Assembly (NCBI RefSeq): GCF_004345005.1
Contig: NZ_SMMX01000025.1
Coordinates: forward strand, 1 to 41,105
Direction: 5' to 3'
Length of the DNA stretch: 41,105 bases
From: Extibacter muris
Lineage (GTDB): Bacteria; Bacillota; Clostridia; Lachnospirales; Lachnospiraceae
This document shows, in pieces, positions 25,866 to 34,371 of this stretch (the first letter of the stretch is position 1; every line of letters begins with the position of its first letter). Below the pieces are notes generated by a model. It ran no database searches, was not told the origin of the DNA, and saw only the letters and a program-made list of their open reading frames with translations. A program made the translations under genes and the position numbers.

Positions 25866-26393
25866 CTACTCCACACCTTCCACTACTCCGATGTATGGTA
25901 GATTTCTATATTTTTGAGCATAATCCAGCCCATATCCCACTACGAATTCGTCCGGAATCTCAAAGCCCACATAATCTACCGTGACGTCTCTTACACGTCT
26001 CTCCGGCTTATCCAGCAGTGTACACAGCTTCATGCTGTTTGGATGTCTCTTGGCAAGTATGTCCAGAAGATAGTACAGAGTCCTTCCTGAATCGATGATA
26101 TCCTCGACGACGAGCACATCCTTGCCTTCCAGCGCCTCATCCAGGTCTTTTGCTATCTTGACGACACCGCTTGACGCCGTACCGTCACCATAGCTGCTGA
26201 CACTCATAAAGTCCATGGATACAGGGACGGAGATCTTTTTTGCCAATTCGCACATAAAGAACACTCCGCCCTTCAGCACACAGATGAGGTGCACCTGTCT
26301 CCCCGCATAATCTTCACTGATTTTTCTGCCTAATTCCTCGATCCTCTTTGCAACTTCTTCCTCCGACAACAATACTTTAACAGTCTCTGCCAT
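25866..26393 (-). CDS. hpt: Hypoxanthine phosphoribosyltransferase
   Basis: 175 residues, the usual length. It salvages hypoxanthine (and guanine) to nucleotides using PRPP. The PRPP-binding loop is VLVVEDIIDSGRT (93-105); other conserved parts are VLKGGVFFMCEL, DFMSVSSYGDGT and the base-binding segment ending YAQKYRNLPYIGV. It overlaps the end of tilS by 17 bases. Confidence 0.96.
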   Translation of the reverse strand: MAETVKVLLSEEEVAKRIEELGRKISEDYAGRQVHLICVLKGGVFFMCELAKKISVPVSMDFMSVSSYGDGTASSGVVKIAKDLDEALEGKDVLVVEDIIDSGRTLYYLLDILAKRHPNSMKLCTLLDKPERRVRDVTVDYVGFEIPDEFVVGYGLDYAQKYRNLPYIGVVEGVE

Positions 26394-27747
26394 CCTTTTC
26401 TCCTCCGTCCACTTCTATTTCCAGAATTCTTTTCGTATGTCCGGTGACCTGATATCTCTGATTCTGCCTGCCGCCCACCACCCACATGATATGGTGCCCG
26501 TCGGCCACGAGCCATATACGGTCCCGTTCCTCCCGCGGTATCTTTTCATTGATGAAATACTGTTTCAGCTTCTGGGTCCTGCCGTCTCTGTCGATAGTAA
26601 GATAATCTCCCGGCTCCCGGTGCCTCATTTGAACAGTATTCTTTATTATATCATAATCAAACCATTTCGTGTAGGGGGATTTGGGAAATGTTCTCATCTC
26701 CGGCGTCCTCTCTATCACGCGGCTCGTTATGTGCACAGTTTCCGTTTCTTCCTTCCCTCCGGCCTTTTGCTCCTCCTTCGCAAACCTGATGCCTTCGTAG
26801 CACCGTCCTGCGGTTACGCCGTAAGGAAGGGAGATCCGTCTCCCGACCTGCTTATCCATAAGTTCTCTGACAAGCCTTACATGGACGGCTTCTATATCCT
26901 TGCTTTTCCCCGCGGACTGGCACAGTATGCTGTGCACGACGTAAGGTCTGAGCGCCTCCGGCACCTGCCGGTATGCTTCTTTCTGAAGCAGTATGGCTCC
27001 TGCCCCGTCCGTGCATATGCACGCTTCCTTATATTTGCCTGCCTCGGATTCCACATATTCTCCCAATAGGCGTATCTGCCTCATCGTCTCTGCCATATGG
27101 TCGGATGACTGCACATTGATCTCCGACTCCAGGTAGGGGACAACGTGGTTGCGGATCTTATTGCGGGCGTATCCATCCTCCAGATTTGTTTCATCCGTAC
27201 AATATGATATTCCCCGATCTTCAAGATATGATTCCACTTCTTTCCTTTTCAGGCATAAAAGTGGGTGTATCCACACTCCTTCTGCCGGAGGGATTCCCCC
27301 GATCCCTTTCAGACCTGTCCCCCTGCACAGGTTGAGCAGCAGCGTCTCTACATTATCATTCTGGTGATGCGCAAGCGCTATCTTCGTACCGCCCTTCTGC
27401 TTCAGCACTTTCAGGAATGCTGCACGGCGCACTTCCCTGCCCGCTTCTTCCTCCGTGAGCTTATGCTGCACGGCATATGCTTTCACGTCTTCATGGAATA
27501 TCACTAGCTCGATTCCCTGTTCCCGGCATATCTTCTCGACATATCCGGCATCTCTGTCTGCGCTGTCACCGCGGAGGCCGTGGTGGACATGGACCGCCGT
27601 GACGGTAAATCCCATTTCTCTTTTCAGCTCCAGCAGCACGAAAAGAAGGCATATGGAATCTGCTCCTCCCGATATGCCTGCTATTACGATATCTGACTGC
27701 TGCAGCATATGATGCTCCGCCGCATACTCTCTGACACGCTGATACAT
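26377..27747 (-). CDS. tilS: tRNA(Ile)-lysidine synthase
   Basis: 456 residues. It attaches lysine to C34 of the AUA-reading isoleucine tRNA. The PP-loop ATP site is SGGADS (26-31), followed by VHVHHGLRGDSADRD and LAHHQNDNVETLLLNLCRG, both typical of TilS. The C-terminal TilS_C-like domain is present (YFINEKIPREERDRIWLV). Expected gene order spoIIE-tilS-hpt-ftsH is kept. Confidence 0.96.
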   Translation of the reverse strand: MYQRVREYAAEHHMLQQSDIVIAGISGGADSICLLFVLLELKREMGFTVTAVHVHHGLRGDSADRDAGYVEKICREQGIELVIFHEDVKAYAVQHKLTEEEAGREVRRAAFLKVLKQKGGTKIALAHHQNDNVETLLLNLCRGTGLKGIGGIPPAEGVWIHPLLCLKRKEVESYLEDRGISYCTDETNLEDGYARNKIRNHVVPYLESEINVQSSDHMAETMRQIRLLGEYVESEAGKYKEACICTDGAGAILLQKEAYRQVPEALRPYVVHSILCQSAGKSKDIEAVHVRLVRELMDKQVGRRISLPYGVTAGRCYEGIRFAKEEQKAGGKEETETVHITSRVIERTPEMRTFPKSPYTKWFDYDIIKNTVQMRHREPGDYLTIDRDGRTQKLKQYFINEKIPREERDRIWLVADGHHIMWVVGGRQNQRYQVTGHTKRILEIEVDGGEKDGRDC

Positions 27748-27818
27748 GTTTATCCACCAGTTCTTATATTTTTCTTATCTTAAATATATAGAAGTTCTCC
27801 CTAAAATGCAAGTTTTCC

Positions 27819-29222
27819 TCACAGTTTCCACATTCCGACCGCCAGCACGGTCATATCATCTATCGGAACTTCCCCGGTCCATTCCAGCACCTGGCCCAGG
27901 ATATGGTGGGCAAGCTCCTTCGGGTTGACAATATTAGATCCCTGGATAAAGGTGCTCATGAGGACGTCCTGCTCGCCTACAGGAAGGGCATCCATCACAC
28001 CGTCCGTGACCATGATTACGAAATCGCCTGATTCCAGCTCTTTTTCTACAGATTCTATCTCTATGTCCTGTATGACGCCGATGGGCAGCGTCGTGGAGCT
28101 GATGCGTTCCACGCCTTCTTTCCTTTTGATAAATGTAGTGGACGCGCCTGCCTTTACGAATTCGCATTTTCCGCTGTATAAGTCAAACAGGCTTACGTCA
28201 ATCGTGGAAAAGCGTACTTCTTCCCTGCCGATGACAAGAGCCGTGTTCATCATCTGGATTGCCGTCTTGACCGGAAAGCCGGCCTCCAGAAGCTCTTCCA
28301 GCATCTCTACGACCATCGTGCTCTCGCGCAGGGCGTCCTCTCCGGAACCCATGCCGTCCGACAATGCCACGCCTTTCTTTCCGCCCGGCAGGTCAGTCAT
28401 GAGGAAGGTATCTCCTGATATCTTCTCACAGCCTTTCCCTATCTTGGCAACTCCCTGCAGCGTATGGTATCTGGCACCTTCTACACAGGCGATGGTGCAG
28501 TATTCTTCCCCGATGATGGGCCGTTCTCCCTGCTCCAGCATCATGACTCGTCCCACACATCGTCCAATCTCCGTGGCAAGCTCTTTTGTCGCGATACAGT
28601 GCCCCTTAGATGCTTTGACGGTCACATGGATCTCATACTTTCCTTCTGACGTCACAAAGAATACCGAAGAGAGCATACGCACTCCGATCTTTTTCAGATG
28701 GTTCTTCAGCTTTTTCTCCAGATGCTCGTCCTCAAATATGCCGGCATCCAGCTCTCTTGTCGTATACTGTATCATCTTTGCGAAGCTGTTGAGCTGGATC
28801 GCATAGCCTTCCCGGTTCTGCACGATCCTGTTGTTCCAGAGCAGTATCTGTTTGGCGTTTTCAAACACTTCCAGCGTCTCCCGCAGGAACCGGGGCGCCG
28901 AAATACATTTCTTCTGCAGCTTCCTCTTGATCTCTACATTCAGCTCCGCCCCGTACTCTTCTACCGTGCATAGTATCTCATAAAGCATCTGGTAGGTATG
29001 TACTCTGTTCTCGCCGAGGCACCATTCCTTTTTCTCGCAGTTTTCGCACACTTTATCTGTTATCTTTACGAACATGTCTTCAATCTCTTCTTTAGAGAAC
29101 GTACCTTTGTAGTCTTCCAGCGTAAGGAATGTCCGGGACAGGTGCATGAGCGAATCTGCGAACTTGTCCATCTGTATGACATAAGGGTTCAGGAAAGTCC
29201 CCTTTTCTTTTACTTCAGCCAT
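27819..29222 (-). CDS. spoIIE: SpoIIE-family PP2C phosphatase without membrane domain
   Basis: 467 residues. The C-terminal 230 are a PP2C/SpoIIE phosphatase domain: GVALSDGMGSGEDALRES with metal-binding Asp, later SGDFVIMVTDGVMDALP and IDDMTVLAVGMW. The N-terminal part corresponds to the SpoIIE linker and contains several Cys (VCENCEKKEWC). In Bacillus SpoIIE (about 827 residues) a ten-helix membrane domain precedes this; none is present here. The ATG at 29222 has GGGGGAG five bases upstream; the frame stays open to 29381 but that stretch is a palindromic element. SpoIIE activates sigma-F in the forespore by dephosphorylating SpoIIAA. Position between divIC and tilS matches the classical spoIIE locus. 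Confidence 0.85.
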   Translation of the reverse strand: MAEVKEKGTFLNPYVIQMDKFADSLMHLSRTFLTLEDYKGTFSKEEIEDMFVKITDKVCENCEKKEWCLGENRVHTYQMLYEILCTVEEYGAELNVEIKRKLQKKCISAPRFLRETLEVFENAKQILLWNNRIVQNREGYAIQLNSFAKMIQYTTRELDAGIFEDEHLEKKLKNHLKKIGVRMLSSVFFVTSEGKYEIHVTVKASKGHCIATKELATEIGRCVGRVMMLEQGERPIIGEEYCTIACVEGARYHTLQGVAKIGKGCEKISGDTFLMTDLPGGKKGVALSDGMGSGEDALRESTMVVEMLEELLEAGFPVKTAIQMMNTALVIGREEVRFSTIDVSLFDLYSGKCEFVKAGASTTFIKRKEGVERISSTTLPIGVIQDIEIESVEKELESGDFVIMVTDGVMDALPVGEQDVLMSTFIQGSNIVNPKELAHHILGQVLEWTGEVPIDDMTVLAVGMWKL

Positions 29223-29254
29223 TATAGCTCCCCCATTTAATTTATTCTCGCGAA

Positions 29255-29301
29255 GGCAGTGGGCTAAGTGGACATGCCTGCATGTCCATTTGGCAACTGC
29301 C
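29255..29301. repeat. Nested palindrome in the spoIIE leader
   Basis: Outer arms GGCAGT (29255-29260) / ACTGCC (29296-29301) enclose a perfect TGGACATGC-CT-GCATGTCCA hairpin (29269-29288). It abuts a second symmetrical element at 29307-29375. Its place in the untranslated leader of spoIIE makes either a regulatory RNA structure or a dispersed repeat possible. Confidence 0.6.
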
Positions 29302-29306
29302 CGTGT

Positions 29307-29375
29307 AGTCAAATACCCCGCAGCTTGCTGCGCTGCAAATTTGATGTCCCGCTGCTTGCAGCGGGGTCTTTGACT
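29307..29375. repeat. Cruciform-like element in the spoIIE leader
   Basis: Outer stem AGTCAAA-t-ACCCC / GGGGT-c-TTTGACT surrounds two small perfect hairpins, CGCAGC-TT-GCTGCG and CCGCTGC-TT-GCAGCGG. The unit is unrelated in sequence to the GGGGACGGAGG family. It looks like a mobile palindromic intergenic element, but only one copy is in this window. Confidence 0.6.
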
Positions 29376-29385
29376 GAACATAAAA

Positions 29386-29415
29386 AAGCTTTAGGAATAC
29401 TATTTCCTAAAGCTT
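29386..29415 (-). terminator. Terminator of the hup-divIC region
   Basis: AAGCTTTAGGAA / TTCCTAAAGCTT, 12-base perfect arms with a 6-base loop, followed by T6 on the minus strand, 27 bases past the divIC stop codon. Confidence 0.92.
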
Positions 29416-29442
29416 CATCATCTGTGTTTTATACCATCTAAT

Positions 29443-29766
29443 CTATTTTGCCTTGAATATGATCTCACCTTCGTGGACGAGGCCAAGCTTTTCTCTTGCC
29501 ACGTCTTCTACATATTCATCCGTACCTACGTAATCTTCCAGCTCGTCTATCTTGGACGCCCGGCTCTTCTCTTCTTTTATCTGCTTCTTAAGCTCTGTCT
29601 CCTGCACCACATAGGATTTCTCCTTCGCGCGGAGCGTTATCCCGTTGACGGACACCATAACGAGCAGCAGCAATATGACTGAACTGACAGCCAGCACACT
29701 TCTTTTGTGGCGCTGGACACGCTTTTTCTGCCGTCTCCTGCGACTCTTTTGTTTAATTCCATTCAT
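29443..29766 (-). CDS. divIC: DivIC/FtsB-family septum formation protein
   Basis: About 107 residues: a very basic cytoplasmic N-terminus (KQKSRRRRQKKRVQRHKRS), one transmembrane helix (VLAVSSVILLLLVMVSVNG), then a coiled coil (about 50-85) and a short C-terminal domain ending VAREKLGLVHEGEIIF. This is the DivIC/FtsB plan; the protein pairs with FtsL in the divisome. An in-frame GTG four codons upstream exists, but AAGGGTGAG is seven bases before the ATG at 29766. It follows yabQ as in Bacillus. Confidence 0.9.
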   Translation of the reverse strand: MNGIKQKSRRRRQKKRVQRHKRSVLAVSSVILLLLVMVSVNGITLRAKEKSYVVQETELKKQIKEEKSRASKIDELEDYVGTDEYVEDVAREKLGLVHEGEIIFKAK

Positions 29767-29828
29767 TGTTATACTCACCCTTTTTTCCGGCAGAAAGCCA
29801 GAATATTCACCCGTTAATCATAATAATA

Positions 29829-30182
29829 TTATCTTTTTTTACCCGATTTATCAATAGTTTTGGACGAATTCTTTTTGGAGCGGGCGTACATTTTTTTGTG
29901 TAATTTTTCAGCCTGTCGGATTAAAAAAGCAGCCAAAACAGCTCCAAGCACAACACCTAGTATAAAATACCATCGGATGCTACCATCACTTGTATGGTAA
30001 ATTTGCACAAACAAATACAGCGCCGAACCCATCCAGAATAAGAAATCTTCAGCCCCTATCGCGGCAAGGCTGTGCCTTACAATCTCTCTGAAGCTGCTGA
30101 TGCACTTGTATACAAGGCGCACAATCGCACCAGACAATACGGCCAGTACAAATACGATAAATTCTTCCCTGATCCCCGGCAT
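29829..30182 (-). CDS. yabQ: Spore cortex biosynthesis protein YabQ
   Basis: 117 residues with four predicted helices in the membrane (opening REEFIVFVLAVLSGAIVRLVY; later FLFWMGSALYLFVQIY and WYFILGVVLGAVLAAFLI) and a basic tail. YabQ is needed for spore cortex formation in Bacillus subtilis. It follows yabP by six bases and precedes divIC, the conserved order. Confidence 0.88.
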   Translation of the reverse strand: MPGIREEFIVFVLAVLSGAIVRLVYKCISSFREIVRHSLAAIGAEDFLFWMGSALYLFVQIYHTSDGSIRWYFILGVVLGAVLAAFLIRQAEKLHKKMYARSKKNSSKTIDKSGKKR

Positions 30183-30188
30183 ACGCAG

Positions 30189-30479
30189 CTACCTGAACAG
30201 TTTGGAAAACAGATTCTCCCCTTGCTTTCCTCCCGCATGGACTTCTGAATACGCGATGCTGTCGATATTGCCTGACAGGTCCACCTCGCCCTTCTCAAGG
30301 CTCAGCCGGTTCACATGAAGGTCCGTCCCTTTTACCATCATCATGCCCTGCTCCGTCTCCAGTAGAATCTCGTTCAAATCAAAAGATAATACGTCGATAA
30401 CGCCTGTCACCAGGCTGGTTTTTCTATTATTAACTACCAGCTTATGTCCTTTTTGTACTGGTCTCTCTTCCATGTGCAT
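30189..30479 (-). CDS. yabP: Sporulation protein YabP
   Basis: 96 residues of the YabP/YqfC family, with the family segments HKLVVNNRKTSLVTGVIDVL, FDLNEILLETEQG and MMMVKGTDLHVNRLSLEKGE. YabP acts with YabQ during sporulation. The ATG at 30479 has AAAGG five bases upstream; a GTG just before it is less likely. Confidence 0.92.
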   Translation of the reverse strand: MHMEERPVQKGHKLVVNNRKTSLVTGVIDVLSFDLNEILLETEQGMMMVKGTDLHVNRLSLEKGEVDLSGNIDSIAYSEVHAGGKQGENLFSKLFR

Positions 30480-30522
30480 CACAACCTTTCTTCATAATCA
30501 TATGACAGGTTGTTCTTCTTTA

Positions 30523-30762
30523 TTACAAATATCTGAACAGGTCCTTTGCCTCTTCTTTCTTCGTCGTTTCCTGGATATCCAGCACTTCTACCTTCACTGC
30601 CTTTGTACCGAACTGGATCTCGATGATATCTCCCGGCTTGACCTTTACCGATGCTTTGGCAGCGCTTCCGTTTACTGCCACGCGTCCTGCGTCACAGGCC
30701 TCGTTTGCGACGGTCCTCCGCTTGATCAGCCTCGAGACTTTCAAAAATTTGTCTAAACGCAT
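30523..30762 (-). CDS. rqcP: S4-domain RNA-binding protein RqcP (YabO)
   Basis: 79 residues made almost entirely of an S4 domain (MRLDKFLKVSRLIKRRTVAN, with the basic helix for RNA binding). The orthologue in Bacillus acts with RqcH and the large ribosomal subunit in adding alanine tails to stalled chains. It is the first gene of the yabO-yabP-yabQ-divIC run. Confidence 0.92.
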   Translation of the reverse strand: MRLDKFLKVSRLIKRRTVANEACDAGRVAVNGSAAKASVKVKPGDIIEIQFGTKAVKVEVLDIQETTKKEEAKDLFRYL

Positions 30763-30786
30763 ACGTATATCCTCCTGTATGTGATT

Positions 30787-30838
30787 TTTCGGAGAGGGGA
30801 CAGGCCCCTTTTGAAAGGGGCCTGTCCCCTCTCCGAAA
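30787..30838. repeat. 52-base palindrome between hup and rqcP
   Basis: Arms of 25 bases match perfectly around TG: outer TTTCGGAGAGGGGACAGG, inner CCCCTTT. It shares the GGGGACAGG core with the outer arms of the REP-like family (GGGACAGGG) but not the GACGGAGG centre. It probably also acts as a terminator-like hairpin for hup. Confidence 0.85.
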
Positions 30839-30889
30839 CTAAAAAAGTAGAGAGCAGGATGCTCTCTACTTGATAACCGCTTTTAATCC

Positions 30890-31165
30890 TTATGCATTAA
30901 CAGCGTCTTTTAATGCTTTACCAGCTTTGAATTTAGGAGCCTTGCATGCAGCAATCTTCATCGTCTTGCCTGTCTGTGGGTTTCTGCCCTCTCTTGCTGC
31001 TCTTTCGCTTACTTCAAATGTACCAAATCCTACTAACTGAATTTTCTCACCTTTTTTAAGTTCAGCTGTAACTACATCAACAAAAGCTTTTAAGGCTTTT
31101 TCTGAATCTTTCTTTGATAATTCTGCCTGCTCAGCGATAGCTGCTACTAATTCTGTTTTGTTCAT
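30890..31165 (-). CDS. hup: DNA-binding protein HU
   Basis: 91 residues, the usual HU length. Opening [20 protein letters not shown], the beta-arm motif [12 protein letters not shown] and the tail [13 protein letters not shown] are all canonical. It is a histone-like protein that bends and compacts DNA. A strong promoter lies at 31271-31299. It directly precedes rqcP, as in many Clostridia. Confidence 0.97.
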   Translation of the reverse strand: MNKTELVAAIAEQAELSKKDSEKALKAFVDVVTAELKKGEKIQLVGFGTFEVSERAAREGRNPQTGKTMKIAACKAPKFKAGKALKDAVNA

Positions 31166-31270
31166 GGATAATTTCCTCCTCTTGTTTAGATATAGAATCC
31201 CTTACTAAAATTCTACTGTTTTTGAAAAACGGCGCACGCCTTCTTCCATGCGGCGTTGCCCTTAGTTACT

Positions 31271-31299
31271 GTTATACCTTCTTTCCCTATGTTTGTCAA
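31271..31299 (-). promoter_or_regulatory. Strong promoter of hup
   Basis: Consensus TTGACA (31294-31299), a 17-base spacer and TATAAC (31271-31276) on the minus strand, about 105 bases upstream of the HU start codon. The G-C-rich stretch between promoter and gene suggests a structured leader. Confidence 0.88.
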
Positions 31300-31342
31300 G
31301 GGAATTTCGCAGTTTTTGCCGTATTTCCAAGGGTTTTACCGA

Positions 31343-33079
31343 TTACAACATCGTATTTATCATCGACAAAACTTCCTCGCCGAGCACACGTGATTTTTCA
31401 TCTGCATCTTCCAGAGATGACCCTTTTATGCCATAGTAAAATTTGACCTTCGGTTCTGTACCTGACGGCCTCACGCAGAGCCATGCGTCCTCTGTCAGAT
31501 CGTAGTACAGAACATTGGAGGACGGCAGTCCGGTAGGTGTCACCTCTCCCGTGGATATATCCTTGATGATATCTGCCTGGTAGTCTCTTGCCTTCAGGAC
31601 TCTGTATCCGCCTACTTCCATCGGAGGGTTCTTCCGCAGTGTCTCCAGTATCTCCTGAATCTTCTGTAGCCCTTCGATTCCCTTCAGCGTGATGGACTGA
31701 ATCGAATCTTTGTAGTATCCGTACCTCTCATACATGTCCACCATCGCATCCCAGAGCGTCATGCCCTTGGTCTTGTAGTATGCAGCAGCCTCACACAGCG
31801 CCATTGTGGCAACGATTGCATCCTTGTCCCTGGCATGTGCGCCGATCAGGCAGCCGTAGCTTTCCTCGAACCCGAACAGGTACTGCCCTTTTCCTGTCGT
31901 CTCGAATCCAAGTATCTGCTGGCCGATATATTTAAATCCGGTCAGGACTTCTATCAGCCCCACACCGTAGCCTTTTGCAATCGCATCGGCCATATTGGAC
32001 GTTACTATCGTCTTGATAAGGTATCCGTCTTCCGGAAGCTTTCCTTCTGCTGCCTTGCGCTGGCCAAGCTCGTAGTCTGCAAGGAGGCAGCCTGACATAT
32101 TGCCTGTAAGCACCTTGTACTCGCCTGACCGTGCATCTTTTACATAGACTCCGAGACGGTCCGCATCCGGATCCGTGGCAAGTACAAGGTCTGCGTCCAC
32201 TTCGCGGGCCAGCTTGAGCCCAAGAGCAAATGCCTCTTCCGCCTCTGGATTCGGGTAGGAGACCGTAGGGAATTCTCCGTCCGGCAGTTCCTGTTCCTTG
32301 ACTATATAGACATTTTTGAAGCCAAGCTCTTTTAATATCCTTCTTGCGGGTATATTTCCCGTTCCGTGAAGAGGGCTGTACACAATTTTCAGCTCGCTTC
32401 CCATCTCATCTATCGCGTCCTGGTGGATGACCTGCTTCTTAAGCTCTGCGATGTATCCGTCATCCACTGCCGTTCCTATGACCTCGTACTTTCCGGCCGC
32501 CTTGGCGTCTGCAAGGCCCATCGTCTTGACCGTATTGTAGTCGGTGACCGCCTCAACCTCGTCCATGATTCCTTTGTCATGAGGCGGCGTAATCTGAGCA
32601 CCGTCTTCCCAGTATACTTTATATCCGTTATATTCCGGCGGATTGTGGCTGGCCGTGATATTGATGCCGGCGATACAGCCGAGGGTCCGAACGGCGTAAG
32701 ACAATTCAGGTGTCGGACGGAGCGATTCAAAGACGTATGCCTTGATGCCGTTAGCGGCAAGGCAGAGAGCGGCCTCATCCGCAAATTCCGGGGACATGCG
32801 TCTGGAATCGTACGCGACCGCAACCCCTCTGTCCTGTCCGTTCTGTTTCATGATATAATTTGCAAGTCCCTGTGTCGCCTTCCTGACCGTGTAGATATTC
32901 AGGCGGTTCGTTCCTGCTCCGATGATTCCTCTGAGACCTGCAGTTCCGAACTCCAGGTCTTTATAGAAACGCTCTTTGATCTCGTTGTCATCCCCCTCAA
33001 TTCCCCTCAATTCAGCTTTCGTGCCCTCATCAAAATATGGATTTTCCAACCACTCCTTGTACTTTTCAAGATATCCCAT
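31343..33079 (-). CDS. Phosphoglucomutase / phosphomannomutase family protein
   Basis: 578 residues of the alpha-D-phosphohexomutase family, interconverting hexose-1- and hexose-6-phosphates. The phosphoserine loop is TASHNPPEYNG with Ser144, the Mg-binding loop is DPDADRLG, the sugar-binding loop is FGFEESYG, and the phosphate-binding loop near the end is RPSGTEPK. Length and the FEESYG form fit the clostridial/Bacillus PgcA-like phosphoglucomutase. The ATG at 33079 has AGGAGG nine bases upstream; fourteen extra in-frame codons upstream lack one. Confidence 0.93.
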   Translation of the reverse strand: MGYLEKYKEWLENPYFDEGTKAELRGIEGDDNEIKERFYKDLEFGTAGLRGIIGAGTNRLNIYTVRKATQGLANYIMKQNGQDRGVAVAYDSRRMSPEFADEAALCLAANGIKAYVFESLRPTPELSYAVRTLGCIAGINITASHNPPEYNGYKVYWEDGAQITPPHDKGIMDEVEAVTDYNTVKTMGLADAKAAGKYEVIGTAVDDGYIAELKKQVIHQDAIDEMGSELKIVYSPLHGTGNIPARRILKELGFKNVYIVKEQELPDGEFPTVSYPNPEAEEAFALGLKLAREVDADLVLATDPDADRLGVYVKDARSGEYKVLTGNMSGCLLADYELGQRKAAEGKLPEDGYLIKTIVTSNMADAIAKGYGVGLIEVLTGFKYIGQQILGFETTGKGQYLFGFEESYGCLIGAHARDKDAIVATMALCEAAAYYKTKGMTLWDAMVDMYERYGYYKDSIQSITLKGIEGLQKIQEILETLRKNPPMEVGGYRVLKARDYQADIIKDISTGEVTPTGLPSSNVLYYDLTEDAWLCVRPSGTEPKVKFYYGIKGSSLEDADEKSRVLGEEVLSMINTML

Positions 33080-33128
33080 ACATAAGTACCTCCTGTCTCT
33101 TATATGCTTCATATTATACAACAGGATT

Positions 33129-34220
33129 CTATAAATGGAAAGAAAATATATTCTCCAAAAAACGCTTCTTTTCCTCTGTCTGCCTTATAGCAACGTTTAA
33201 CTTCTCTATGCTTTTCACGGATATCCATGCTTTGTTCGAGTGATAGTAGGAATCCGCGATTTTCCAGAACTTTTCCGGATATATGAGCCGGTTTTTGATA
33301 TACTCTGTCTCTCCGGAGGATAATGGGCGTATGGCGGAATAGGCGTTCAGCATATTGTCGCCGAGCCGTTCTTTCCAGCCGTGCTTTTCCATGACTTTTC
33401 TGAGAAAATAATATAGATCCTCTACCTGGATATCTATTTTGAATTTGTCAAAATTTGTCGTAGTAATCCGGAGCGGCTCCCTGTTCGTGTGTCCTCCGTG
33501 CCCTTTATAGTCAGGCCCTCTGGTTCCACTTTTGCCGGAAGCTCCTCCCTGGGCTGTCTCGCCATGCACATAAGTGCCTGAAAGTATAAGTATATTATGA
33601 TAATTATACTCGCCATGTGTCATGCATCCCCGTTCCATGCTGTCCTGGTACAGCGCATCATAGTCGGAGTGCTCCAGCTCTTCCAGCGCAAGGTCTGCCC
33701 ACTGGTACATCTGGTCAAAATATTTCAAAAATGTAAATTCAAATTCGCCCTTTGGGGAAAGGCTTCTCATGAATCTCCGGACCTTCTTCAATTCGCGGTT
33801 ATGCCGGTTATACTCTTCTCCAAGGTGTGTACCTGCCGGCGCCCCCTGTTCCAGTCCATGGGACATAACGGTGTGGAGCTTAGCAAGATTGCCGGATGCT
33901 GCCAGCAGCTCTGCCGGCTTGCGTATGTCACACTCGCGCCCCTGATACCACTGCTTCAATATATATTTACTACCGTCCTCCGCCGTGCTGACGTATTCTC
34001 CGTTCTTGTTCGGAAGGATCTCGTCGGTCCATTCATAACCCTGCCCCTTCAGATAGCCATACAGATTGCAAAGCGCAGGAATACGTTTCTCAGAAGTCGC
34101 CACCTCCCTAAGCAGCAGAAGCCCCTGCCGTGTGTCGCATAAAATAGCACCCCTTGTCTTACGGGTGCCGGTGACATCTATATTATATTGGTCTAATACA
34201 TTTAGCTCATATTCTTGCAT
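33129..34220 (-). CDS. CotS-like spore coat kinase-fold protein
   Basis: 363 residues resembling the CotS/YtaA/YutH family of spore coat proteins with an aminoglycoside-phosphotransferase fold. The N-terminal lobe has DGSKYILKQWYQGRECD. The catalytic-loop region reads THGEYNYHNILIL, with Glu where active kinases of the fold have Asp. A glycine-rich, charged insertion of about 30 residues follows (starting GETAQGGASGKSG). The ATG at 34220 has AGGGG six bases upstream; nine additional in-frame codons lie further up. Its job in the coat is not known; the Glu change suggests weak or absent kinase activity. It precedes the phosphohexomutase. Confidence 0.75.
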   Translation of the reverse strand: MQEYELNVLDQYNIDVTGTRKTRGAILCDTRQGLLLLREVATSEKRIPALCNLYGYLKGQGYEWTDEILPNKNGEYVSTAEDGSKYILKQWYQGRECDIRKPAELLAASGNLAKLHTVMSHGLEQGAPAGTHLGEEYNRHNRELKKVRRFMRSLSPKGEFEFTFLKYFDQMYQWADLALEELEHSDYDALYQDSMERGCMTHGEYNYHNILILSGTYVHGETAQGGASGKSGTRGPDYKGHGGHTNREPLRITTTNFDKFKIDIQVEDLYYFLRKVMEKHGWKERLGDNMLNAYSAIRPLSSGETEYIKNRLIYPEKFWKIADSYYHSNKAWISVKSIEKLNVAIRQTEEKKRFLENIFSFHL

Positions 34221-34288
34221 AACATTCCCCTGCACTTTATATAACATATTCTTTCTAACGTATGATAAAGAACAACGGAATATGCAAG

Positions 34289-34364
34289 AGGGACAGGGTA
34301 AAATGAATTGGGGACGGAGGTTTTTTAGATTTCCTCCGTCCCCAATTCATTTTACCCTGTCCCT
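34289..34364. repeat. REP-like palindromic element, copy 3
   Basis: Perfect 32-base arms: outer AGGGACAGGGTAAAATGAAT, inner TGGGGACGGAGG, loop of 12 bases T6-AGATTT. It lies between the CCA-adding enzyme gene and the CotS-like gene, 8 bases past the stop codon of the former. Confidence 0.9.
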
Positions 34365-34371
34365 TTTTCGC

